Source: Rhabdobacter roseus (GTDB lineage: Bacteria; Bacteroidota; Bacteroidia; Cytophagales; Spirosomataceae). Taken from it: a stretch of 64,000 bases of DNA. Both the position numbers and the translations under genes were made by a program. Under the pieces are notes generated by a model. The model was not told the DNA's origin. It did no database searches and saw nothing but the letters and a program-made list of their open reading frames with translations. Where the stretch lies: NCBI RefSeq assembly GCF_014202275.1, contig NZ_JACHGF010000001.1, positions 1,037,168-1,101,167 on the forward strand. The letters are read 5' to 3'. How positions within the stretch are numbered: the stretch's first letter is position 1; each line of letters opens with the position of its first letter. Below, in pieces: positions 35,901 through 44,400 of this stretch.

Positions 35901-36315
35901 TCTGGCTAACGGATCGACATTGGATCAGAACCAAGAACGTGATGTGGTCATCACGATCATCAACCAAGGTGCTGGTGCAACCACGGCCCCGGTTACGTTC
36001 GAGATACCAAAGATCAACCCGACATTTAGCATCTCGATCGATCCTAATGCTATTACAGCCGACGTATTGGGGGGCACTGCTGTTGCAAACAGTGAATGGA
36101 CGTTCGTTGAACAAGGTTCACGATATCTAGTAACCTTGAATGAGCCTAACAGTATTCAGCCGGGCGCAAATAAACGCCTCGTCATAAGGATTACGGCCAC
36201 GGGTACCAAAACTTCTACCGCTACGCTCACAGTGCAAGTGTTCGAAGGAACGGGCGGCGGCGAAACCCCGGTCACTAATAATATTGGAACGTACAAAATA
36301 GGCATCAACCAATAA
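32914..36315 (+). CDS. Large secreted protein with thrombospondin type 3 repeats
   Basis: 1133 residues starting [13 protein letters not shown], with a signal peptide ending GASFAQ. Residues ~40-560 contain three related ~170-residue beta-domains (each with ISDGN/ITNG-type start, AGF(V/E)I, FNEVR(F/I) and a closing VYHA/IYYA/VYNA). Residues ~570-970 are aspartate-rich calcium-binding TSP3 repeats ([20 protein letters not shown]), including 70-residue tandem units. The C-terminus is a CARDB-like beta domain ([26 protein letters not shown]). No T9SS sorting domain is seen, but the gene 14 bases downstream encodes one. The TTG 36 bases upstream is less likely as start. Confidence 0.85.
   Translation: [1133 protein letters not shown]
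35029..35660 (+). repeat. 210-bp in-frame tandem repeats in the TSP3 region
   Basis: About three units of 70 codons, each starting PRDTDGD.VPDY(L/R)DLDSDND and ending DNDD..FGSPG. They code for calcium-binding Asp-rich loops. Such arrays change copy number easily by recombination. Confidence 0.75.
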
Positions 36316-36328
36316 TTAGCAACATACT

Positions 36329-37357
36329 ATGAAAAAAGTATTTTTAAGTTTGATTTCACTGGCTCTGCTAGTAAGTACATACTCGAGCGTTATGGCGCAG
36401 GATCCTTCGATCAATGCGCTACAGGTAGCGCCAGATCCGATCCTGCAATACGAAACGGGTACTATTACGGTGAACTTTTCGGTAGGAGGCAGCGGGGCCA
36501 TACCGGCAGGAAATATTATCCTGCAAGTTTCGACTCCCAACTCGTATCTACCAGACCCCGCAGATGGGCCCCTTATAACCGGTACCGCGGCGGGCTTATT
36601 TACGTGGGTATACGATGCGCCCAATCGCACTTTAAATGGCACGAATAATGTAATACTAAATCCGGGTGATGGGGGTCTGGTTGATATCCAAGTTCGTGGT
36701 TTTGTAATTACGGCTCCAAGCTTCGATAACACTATTGCCAATCTTCTATTTCCTTTTGGCGCACCAAACGGTAATAGTATCGGCAATGATAACTTAGTGG
36801 CTGGGGGAAGGGTGGCAGCAAACCCCGCCCCCGTGAAGCTGGTCACCTTTACCGCGAACAAAGAAGCCCAAACCGCCGTACTGAACTGGAGTACGGCGGA
36901 GGAGGTCAACAGCGAGCGCTTTGAGGTGGAGCACAGCCTCAACGGCAAGCAGTGGCGCACCATCGGTACCGTAGCGGCCAAAGGCAATAGCCAAAGTACC
37001 CTCTGGTACAGCTTCGTTGACGCGGACCCCGCCAACGGCGAAAACCTCTACCGCCTCCGCATGGTAGACAAGGACCGGACCCATGCGTACAGTCCGGTGC
37101 GGAGCTTGTCTTTTGACATAAAGGTTGGTACCTACCTATACCCGAATCCGGTGGCGGAGAAGCTGCTGATCAACATTGATGACTGGAACAAGGTAGAGCG
37201 TGTGCAGGTATACAGCAACTCAGGAAAGGCAGTCTATGAAGCACAGTCGGCCCCAGTGGACGGCATTGACGTCAAGAACCTGCCCGCAGGCCTATACGTG
37301 GTGCGCGTAACCCGCACCAACGGGGCCGTGGAAGCCTACAAGGTGGTAAAAAACTAA
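36329..37357 (+). CDS. Secreted protein with type IX secretion sorting domain
   Basis: 342 residues with signal peptide (KVFLSLISLALLVSTYSSVMAQ). Residues ~30-165 are a beta domain beginning PSINALQVAPDPI. Residues ~170-255 look like a fibronectin-III-type module (VKLVTFTANKEAQTAVLNWSTAEEVNSERFEVEHS). Residues ~265-342 are a type A T9SS sorting domain (YLYPNPVAEKLLINI...GLYVVRVTRTNGAVEAYKVVKN). The product is exported through the outer membrane by PorSS machinery. It follows the TSP3 protein by 14 bases, so the two may form one surface complex. Confidence 0.88.
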   Translation: MKKVFLSLISLALLVSTYSSVMAQDPSINALQVAPDPILQYETGTITVNFSVGGSGAIPAGNIILQVSTPNSYLPDPADGPLITGTAAGLFTWVYDAPNRTLNGTNNVILNPGDGGLVDIQVRGFVITAPSFDNTIANLLFPFGAPNGNSIGNDNLVAGGRVAANPAPVKLVTFTANKEAQTAVLNWSTAEEVNSERFEVEHSLNGKQWRTIGTVAAKGNSQSTLWYSFVDADPANGENLYRLRMVDKDRTHAYSPVRSLSFDIKVGTYLYPNPVAEKLLINIDDWNKVERVQVYSNSGKAVYEAQSAPVDGIDVKNLPAGLYVVRVTRTNGAVEAYKVVKN

Positions 37358-37463
37358 GATGAGAAAGACGCTCTCAAATTACTCCCAGCCAAAGGAGTAA
37401 CTAGGAGCCACTAATAGTACTATCGAGATACGGATACCTCAACATATTAATCCAAAAGACATT

Positions 37464-37607
37464 ATGAAAACCAATACTACTCATTTAGTGCCCGTACCCG
37501 GAAAGAGATCCTACGGAAAACCCTCTTTGCGGAAAATCGGATCTTTGAAAAAACTTACCTTAAAGACGGGTTCCCAGAGCGATGCGTTTTCGCCTTATAC
37601 GCCTTAA
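37464..37607 (+). CDS. Candidate lasso peptide precursor
   Basis: 47 residues. The leader carries Y17-GK-P20-S-L22-RKI-G26-SLKKL-T32, matching the lasso leader pattern YxxPxLxxxGxxxxxT that binds the PqqD-like RRE. D40 is the only acidic residue in the peptide, so it is the only possible ring-closing side chain. If T32 is the penultimate leader residue, the core is KTGSQSDAFSPYTP with a 7-residue ring (K34-D40). Cleavage one or two residues earlier gives 8- or 9-residue rings. The SDAFSP stretch recalls paeninodin-type cores (PDAFQP). A strong hairpin follows, and the cyclase gene lies 743 bases downstream. No homologue was checked. Confidence 0.72.
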   Translation: MKTNTTHLVPVPGKRSYGKPSLRKIGSLKKLTLKTGSQSDAFSPYTP

Positions 37608-37618
37608 AAGAATCCTTT

Positions 37619-37656
37619 CAGGCCCCTCGTCCAACGTTTTTCGGACGAGGGGCCTG
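37619..37656. terminator. 14-bp hairpin after the precursor gene
   Basis: caggcccctcgtcc pairs perfectly with ggacgaggggcctg around a 10-base loop, starting 11 bases after the precursor stop. There is no T-run. It may terminate, or protect a short abundant precursor mRNA and lower read-through to the cyclase gene. Confidence 0.65.
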
Positions 37657-38350
37657 CATACTATACACACAGCTAGATAAGGGATTTGTATAGTACCTTG
37701 CAAATCCTGCCAAAAGTAAACCAATTGCCTCAGGACGCGCAGAAGAAGAGGTGGCGACGAATTGGAAAGAGATCTCGACTTAAGTCATTCTAAAAAATAG
37801 ATCCCGTCAAAAAGTAAAAACTACTTGGCCAAATTTTGACCAAGTAGTTCCAAATTATAACGTTACAAAACTTCTTAGAAAGAAGTCCAGGGTCAAAGGT
37901 AAATAAAGTGTAACTACATATATTAGTAGTAAACAAATATTTATTACAACTTGTACGAATAAGTAAAATAAAATACTATCATTTGTAAAAATATTACTAT
38001 TTACTTTAAATAAATTTGGCTTTTTTGATGAAATACCTTCACAACCCCCTATTTTTAGGGGTAGTGAATTAGTCAAGAATTAACGAATGTTACCGCATAA
38101 AGGACCTCCTTACTACTAGGTTCTGGTAGTAAAGTACGCTAGTTCCAGATTCTCAACGTTACAAGCACTTCTTCACGGTCCAAAATTCCGCTGTCTGAAA
38201 AGCTGGCGGAATTTTCTTTTACGGTATATGCTTCAGCAGCAAAACACAAATCCGTCAGGTACTTTCTAGACAGAAAGAGAGGTGCTTGTCAGGGATTATT
38301 ACCTACTTTCGTGCACGGCGGCATCTTGAAGTCCGCCCACGTTTATTCCC
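37657..38350. other. AT-rich region between precursor and cyclase genes
   Basis: No convincing gene in about 700 bases. It contains a 31-base near-palindrome at 37819-37849 (aactacttgg...ccaagtagtt), and a minus-strand frame of 73 codons with one hydrophobic stretch (37855-38076) ending just before it. It also has two AACGTTACAA motifs (37859, 38155) and a terminator-like hairpin at 38182-38215. The GC content is low through 38.1 kb. Confidence 0.5.
38182..38220 (+). terminator. Terminator-like hairpin upstream of the cyclase gene
   Basis: aaaattccgc / gcggaatttt form a 10-bp stem with a 14-base loop, followed by ctttta. Its position 130 bases before the cyclase start suggests that the cyclase is transcribed from its own promoter. 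Confidence 0.5.
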
Positions 38351-40300
38351 ATGACGCAACTTTCCGATTTTTCAGGAATCATTTACTTTGAGGCAGAAAA
38401 AGCCTGGCAAGCCGAGCAGATTGGTCCGGCCGGAGAAGGCAACGCTTTTGCCGAGGGCAGCCTCGCTACTACCCATCCTGAGGCGCTGGCCGTAACCGAG
38501 AGCCGGGTGGTGCTGGCGCTGCTGGGTACCCAAAACCGACAGGTACTTCAGGGGCGGCTGCTGACCCGAACTACCCACGATGCGGAGCTGGTCAGCCTGG
38601 CCTTCCAGCAGTGGGGCGAAGGCCTGGCGGAGGTACTTACGGGGGCCTTTGTGGTAGTGATCTGGGAAAGAAAGACCAAAATCCTACGCGTGATTCGCGA
38701 TCGGTTTGGCTTCATTCCGCTTTACTACCAGCACGTGCCGGGGGTATCGTTTGCTTTCGCCAACCGCATGGCGGCTCTTCCGGATTTCAAAAAAAGCCGC
38801 TCGGCGATCGACCGCCACAAGGTGCGGCAGTATCTTACCCTACCTGCTTCGTACCAAAGTCCGGAAGACCGGACTTTCTATCAAAACGTCAAAGCGGCCT
38901 TGCCCGCGCACCTGCTTCGGGTGCAGGACGGAAAGCTGACCACAAAACCTTACTGGAATCCCCGGCCCGACTTGTACCAGTCGCTTATCCGAGATGATGA
39001 CTACATGGAGCTGTTCCGGGAGTACTTTGTTCAGTCGGTGGGTACTTGCGTGGCGGAGCACACCCGCGTAGGTACCCACCTGAGCGGTGGGCTTGACTCC
39101 TCGTCGGTGGCCTGCGTGGCGCACCGTTACACGGATCAGCTCTCGACATTTTACGTCAATCCTGCGCTTCCCTCCACGGACGAAACCTTTTTTGTGAAAT
39201 CCGTGGTGGATCAAATTCATTCCCGACACTACGAAACACCCCCCCGGGCCAACGTCTACGAATCTATATACTTAATAAGTACCCTCTTCGACCGGCCCGA
39301 GCACTTCATTACGCCGTCGAGCTTTCACCTGGCTGCCGCCGAAAAAATACACGAAGCGGGCTGCGAGGTGGTACTAACGGGCCATGACGGCGACTCGGTA
39401 GTGGATAATGGCAACAGTCTGATCCAGACCTACCGCCGCACGCAGGATTGGCCCCGCCTCAAGTGGGCCCTCGGCGCGTTCGCCTCCCACCGCGACCTCA
39501 GCTACCTCCGCCCCGGCTGGCTCGAAATGCCCCCGGCCGAAAAACAGCGCCGCTACACCGACTACTACCTGAGCAACGAACTGTGGCAGCTCCTGAAGCA
39601 AAAGAACATCCAAGCCTGGCTATCCACTGCCCTGTCGGCCAGGCGGGAGCTGGGGTACTCGTACACTACTTTTCTGGCATTTGCGGCCGAGCGGCTCTGG
39701 GACAAGACACAGGCCTCTACCATTGATACGCTGCTGACGGACGATCTGAGAAATGGGCCAGGTACCTTGGACGACCGGCTGACTGGCGACGACCTTTACA
39801 CGGCTATTCATGCCGATTTTCTGACGCAGTTTCGGGCTATTACCAACCGGGGCTACGTGGATGCCACCGAGCAGATGTACCACATGGGGCGGCACTACGG
39901 GCACCGGTACGCGCATCCTTTTTTCGACGAAAAACTGGTGGAGCTATCGCTGGCCATTCCGGAAAAGCTTAAATTTGGTGATGGTGCCGGGAGGGACACG
40001 ATCCGGCGGGCGCTGCAAGGTACCTTGCCCGAGGCCGTGCGCCGCCGGGGCTTCAAAACCAGCTTCAGCGAGTACGGTTTGGTGACGTTCCGGCAGCTGT
40101 ACCAGCACACGCAGGATCTTTTTACCAACAATCATCCGCTTTGGGAATGGGTGGATAAGAAAAAATTTGACCACATGAAGGAGGTACTTTTAAACGACAA
40201 AGTACCTCTTTACCATAAATCAAAATACAATACACTGGCCAACAAAGCCCTGTACCTGGGCGTGTGGCTGCAACAACTCCAAGACGGTGAAAAAATATAG
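38351..40300 (+). CDS. Asparagine synthetase-like lasso peptide cyclase
   Basis: 649 residues. The N-terminal ~200 residues have the class II glutamine amidotransferase fold (VVVIWERKTKILRVIRDRFGFIPLYY) but begin MTQLSDF, without the catalytic Cys2, so no ammonia is made from glutamine. The synthetase domain has the PP-loop SGGLDS at 245-250 and DGDSVVDNG/GHRYAHPFFDEKLVELSLAIPEKLKFG further on. In lasso pathways this enzyme adenylates the Asp/Glu side chain of the core and closes the macrolactam with the new N-terminus. The precursor candidate lies just upstream and B1/B2 proteins 7 kb upstream. Asparagine synthesis is unlikely. Confidence 0.87.
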   Translation: MTQLSDFSGIIYFEAEKAWQAEQIGPAGEGNAFAEGSLATTHPEALAVTESRVVLALLGTQNRQVLQGRLLTRTTHDAELVSLAFQQWGEGLAEVLTGAFVVVIWERKTKILRVIRDRFGFIPLYYQHVPGVSFAFANRMAALPDFKKSRSAIDRHKVRQYLTLPASYQSPEDRTFYQNVKAALPAHLLRVQDGKLTTKPYWNPRPDLYQSLIRDDDYMELFREYFVQSVGTCVAEHTRVGTHLSGGLDSSSVACVAHRYTDQLSTFYVNPALPSTDETFFVKSVVDQIHSRHYETPPRANVYESIYLISTLFDRPEHFITPSSFHLAAAEKIHEAGCEVVLTGHDGDSVVDNGNSLIQTYRRTQDWPRLKWALGAFASHRDLSYLRPGWLEMPPAEKQRRYTDYYLSNELWQLLKQKNIQAWLSTALSARRELGYSYTTFLAFAAERLWDKTQASTIDTLLTDDLRNGPGTLDDRLTGDDLYTAIHADFLTQFRAITNRGYVDATEQMYHMGRHYGHRYAHPFFDEKLVELSLAIPEKLKFGDGAGRDTIRRALQGTLPEAVRRRGFKTSFSEYGLVTFRQLYQHTQDLFTNNHPLWEWVDKKKFDHMKEVLLNDKVPLYHKSKYNTLANKALYLGVWLQQLQDGEKI

Positions 40301-40973
40301 TACCTTACTCCTGTGCCTGGGCTGGCTCATCAGCTGCGAATCTCCCGATAGAACTACTCCGGATGGAGCGGGCTATGGGTACTTTCCGCTGGAAACGGGC
40401 CGTTACGTAGAATACGAAGTGCACGAGATCCGCTACGCGGTGGCGAGCGCTCCGGTAGAGACCAGGTACTTTGTCAAAGAAGTATGCGGGCAAACCTTCG
40501 TGAGTAGTACGGGGCAAGAGCAGTACCGCCTGGAGCGCTACCGTAAAAACCAACTACCCCAAAGCTGGGCCATCGACTCGGTATGGACGGTCTATCGCCT
40601 GCCCGACCGCGCCGTGCGCGTAGAAAATAACGTGCCATTTGTGAAGCTGCTATTTCCCGTAGCGGACCGCGCTACCTGGAATGGCAACTTGCTCAATAGC
40701 CTGCCCGCCGAAGACTACCAGGCGCAGCTGCAAACGGAAGCGGTATCGTACCACGAGCTCACGTTCCCGCGTAGCCTCACGGTGGTGCAACGCTACGACT
40801 CCACCCTGCTGACGCTCGACAAGCGCCTGGAGCAGTATGCGCCGGAGGTGGGGCTGATCTACCAAGAAAGTACCTCCTTGGTGTACTGCCAGGACGTAAA
40901 CTGCATCGGGGAGGGCATCATTGAGTCCGGAGTTAGCCGGCAAATGTGGGTACTTCGGTACGGCAAAGAATAA
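40287..40973 (+). CDS. Hypothetical lipoprotein overlapping the cyclase gene
   Basis: 228 residues starting with GTG (MKKYSTLLL), signal segment ending LGWLISC (lipobox Cys17). A beta-rich body contains YFPLETGRYVEYEVHEI, a pattern common in Bacteroidota lipoproteins of unknown role, and a Cys pair in VYCQDVNCIG. The start lies inside the cyclase gene (14-base overlap), so the two are translationally coupled. A link to peptide export or immunity is only guessed from position. Confidence 0.7.
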   Translation: MKKYSTLLLCLGWLISCESPDRTTPDGAGYGYFPLETGRYVEYEVHEIRYAVASAPVETRYFVKEVCGQTFVSSTGQEQYRLERYRKNQLPQSWAIDSVWTVYRLPDRAVRVENNVPFVKLLFPVADRATWNGNLLNSLPAEDYQAQLQTEAVSYHELTFPRSLTVVQRYDSTLLTLDKRLEQYAPEVGLIYQESTSLVYCQDVNCIGEGIIESGVSRQMWVLRYGKE

Positions 40974-41397
40974 GAAAGTGTTTGAGTTAGTTTCGTTTCG
41001 CTATCGCTTAGCTATAAGGCGTGGCGGCACACCGAAATATAAAATTAATCATCCAATGTGCCGCCATGACTTATAGCTGTTGTTGTAGGGCGTTCTCAGT
41101 CTTCCCAATTGTCTTCCTGGAATTTGCGTCCGACACGTTCCTCAAATTCGCGTAGGAACCGCTCTACGACTTCTAAAGGAAGTTCGCCTTTGTCGCATGA
41201 GAACATCAATTTCTTTTTGTCGTCATGTCGGAAAATTTCCAAAATAAGTTTCTGATTGTCTCTGTCCCACAGTTCAATTCCAATGCCGTCACGATCAACA
41301 TCAGTCGCTCGAATAATCTCGTATGTCCTATTATCAATTTTGAAGTTCATCTTGTCGTGAGAATGCCCTACAACAAATTAATAACTCAAACACCTTC
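40974..41397. mobile_element. Palindrome-bounded, gene-cassette-like insertion
   Basis: Outer arms gaaagtgtttgagttagt (40974-40991) and the inverted copy at 41380-41397 match at 16 of 18 positions. Inner arms ttgttgtagggcgttctca (41080-41098) and the inverted 41358-41376 match at 18 of 19. Between the left arms sits an imperfect 21-bp hairpin (41010-41030 with 41058-41078) ending cttatagctgttgttg. The unit carries one small gene and fits exactly between the ends of two convergent genes. It resembles a cassette with a folded recombination site, but a canonical integron GTTRRRY core is not evident. Confidence 0.5.
41096..41350 (-). CDS. Small hypothetical protein carried by the insertion
   Basis: 84 residues, MNFKIDNRTYEIIRATDVDRDGIGIELWDRD, rich in charged residues and without signal or membrane segment. 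Strand-turn pattern at the start, then an acidic helix (LEVVERFLREFEERVGRKFQ). No family recognised. Its stop lies in the left inner repeat, and its start is 8 bases from the right inner repeat, so the gene fills the insertion completely. Confidence 0.55.
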   Translation of the reverse strand: MNFKIDNRTYEIIRATDVDRDGIGIELWDRDNQKLILEIFRHDDKKKLMFSCDKGELPLEVVERFLREFEERVGRKFQEDNWED

Positions 41398-41401
41398 TAA
41401 G

Positions 41402-44400
41402 CTAGTAAACTACCACTTTGCCCGAAACTACCTCTTCTCCGATTGTGAGCTGGTATACGTACATGCCCGCCGGATGGGCTACCTGCCAGTACAGCTCGTT
41501 CTCGCCCGGCTGGGGCGTAAATGCCATTTCCTTAATGAGCAGTCCGCCAGGGGAAAAGATCCGAAGGGTACCCTCACCGGCGCTGGGCTTTTGGGTGGCC
41601 GTGTACACAAACTTAGCGAAGTAGCTCGTTGGATTAGGTACCACCATCACCGTCAGCGGCGAGGTACTTTCCGCTACCCGGAATTTAATTCGGTACGGTA
41701 CGCCTACGCTGTTGCCGCTGGCGTCGCGTCCCTGTACCAGCAGCTCGTAGGTACCGGCGGGCAGGTTTTGGGGCTCATAGGCTACCTGTAGCGTATTGGG
41801 AGCCACTAGCTCAAAGGCGAGCTGCCCGGAAGGTACTTGCTCGAAAGGACAGCCTTCACAGGCCTGAAGGTATACCTCCACCAGGGCATCGTCCAGGGTG
41901 GCAAGCGGATTTTCGTCCCGCAGGGTGATTTGTATAGCTGGATCTGGGGTAGTAAAAGCTTCGTTTTTAGGTACTTTTCCGTCGATCGTGACTTCCAGCG
42001 TAGGGTTGAGGCGGTCGGGACGGGCCAGGATGGGGTAGGTCGTGAAGTCCCGGATTTGCTCCCAATCTATGGCTAGCGCGGCGCGGTTGTTGTTGCGGTC
42101 CAGCTCGTCGATTTGCTGCGTCGGGTCCAGCACCACTTCTATTTTATTTATGGAAAGATCTTTCTGGAAGGAAAGCAAAAAAATATCCTGCCGGGCCGGG
42201 GCCAACACGCTGTGCGAGGTAGTTTGTACCGTGCCGTTCGCCAGGGTTTTTCGGATCTGGACCGCCAGACTGCGGTTGTCCTCCACCTTACCGGCGTTAC
42301 TGACGGCGAAGCCAATTTGCAGGGAGTCGGTTTGCCCAATGGACAGCGCCGGATTTTTGCTTTGGATAAATAAATCCTGACTGCGTACGGCGTAGTCGGG
42401 TTTGTGAATGGGAAAAAGAACCACCGCCGGGTCGCCCAGCAGGATGAGCTGATGAATGTTGGCCAGGTCGTAGGCGTTAGGGTTGGCGGCAGCAATGGCG
42501 CTACCTACTTTTTGCAAAACGGTACCAATGGGCTTGCCCAGGAGCGCTTCGTCGCCAAACAGCGCCTTGTAGAAGGCGTTCAGATAAGCGCCTGAGGTAG
42601 AAGAGTAGCTCCAGAACGAGTTGGAAAGTACCCCGATGGCACCCTTATTGGCCGAAAAAAGCCAGTCGGCGGCCAGGGTTTCGTAGCGGTAGAAGACGTT
42701 GCCCACGCCGCAGCCGTTGAAGTACATGAAGGGGTACTTGCCCTTGTTGTTGAGCTGCGAGCCGGGTGCAGACGCGTAGCCAATGTTGAGGTCGGGTACG
42801 GTGGGGGAAGCGTGGCCCATGAAGGTGATCATCCCGACGCCCTCATTGACCTGCCGCGAGATGTTGACGTTCTCCACCGGTTCGGTGGTTTGCTTGGCGA
42901 TGGCCTCCACGCGGGCGTTCAGGAACGACTGCTGCGCCAGCGGGGCCAGGTTTTCCAGAATGGTTTTCAACCGGGCAATCTCGTCGCGGTTTTGGCCGCC
43001 GCTCAGGTGCAGGATATTCTTGCTGGTGAGCTGCGCTTCGGCGGCTTCAAATTCCTGCACCTTGCTGAGGTAGTTAAGTACCTGCTGGCCGGTAGCGGCA
43101 CTCAGGCGGCCGGTCCGGAAAGCGGGCGTATCCTGATTGTTTTTTCCTAGTCCCGCCGACAAAAGTACGTCCGAGCCGGGGTACCCAAAGGTAGGTACGA
43201 AGTCGCGGTCCTGCCAGGTTTTGAGCACATCCGGAAAGCTTACGCCGTTGCCGATCAGCAGCAGGTACTTGTCGGGTTGTCCGTCTTTTAATTGAAAATC
43301 CAGGAAATGCTTAATCCCCAGTGGGCCGCGCTCGCCGAAGTTGAACTGGTCGGTGAGTTGCTGCATATCCGCCACCAGCACCTGGTAGCCACCACCGGCC
43401 GCGGACCGGCGGTAGGCGGCGTAGGTTTGGGCAGCGCTTTCCAGCGCGCTGTGGGTGATGATGAGGTAGTTGTGGCTGCCAGTATAATGTATAAAATTCA
43501 TTTTCGTGACGGCCGCTACCTCTTCAAAAGCGGTCGTGACGTACAGCGTGCGGCTTTGGGCCGTCTGCGGTACGGGTACTTTCCACGCGCCGTTGGCCGC
43601 CTGCGTGCCCAGCCTTTTCGGTGCCGCGGGGTCCGTTACGTCGTAGGTTGTTGGGGCCGAGGTACCCAAGCCGCTGAGCGCCACTACCGACTGGTTGGCG
43701 GAGTTCGGGGCCAGGTAAAAGTACTTCGCGGAGGTACCTGCCATGTCAAACCGCTGCGGGTACCTGACTTCGTAGCGGCTAAGGGAGTACTGCTCCAGCG
43801 GCTGCGTAACCGTGGATCGCAGCCCCAGCACAAACGTGTTGCCTGCATCCAAGTCGCTCTCTGCCACCGTAGTTTGTACCGTTTGGTGGTCAAAGTCATA
43901 GAAGAGTTTGCGGTCAAATGCCCGCGAGCCCAGGGAGAAGTTGACGTTGTGCTGGCCCGCGTACCGGCCGTTCACAAGTACCTGGAGCTGAATAGGAAAG
44001 GAAGTGCCCGGTACCCGATTTGTGAGTGAAACGGAATGCCTCGCCAGCGAGTCGCGCTGGATCACCCGGCCCGTCCAGCCTTCGCCGCGTTCGTAGTAGC
44101 TTTGTTGTAGGAAGGGCACCAGGCCGGTGCTGTTGTTAAACGACCATTCGTCCCGAAACTCCTTCACCTGCCGTTCCAGGTGGAAAGCCTCGGGCGTCAG
44201 GGTAGTTTCCTGGTAGGGTACTTCGGCCATGCGCTTGCCTTTTTGTTTGGTATCGACGGTGAGGAAGTAGTGAGTGTCGTTGCTATAAAGGCTGTACGAA
44301 GTAGGCGGCCGGGCCGAGGCGGGGCGGTACACCAGGCTATCCTGCGTGCCCGTGTTGCCCGCCGAATAAAACTCCAGGTAGTCGGTGGCGCTCAAAGTAC

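Noticed and set aside
37855..38076. 73-codon minus-strand frame with one hydrophobic stretch, ending just before a palindrome
   Set aside because: AT-rich sequence easily yields such frames and no conserved feature is seen; recorded only within the intergenic note.
40974..41397. Classical integron attC cassette
   Set aside because: No GTTRRRY core pair and no integrase in the window; kept only as cassette-like.
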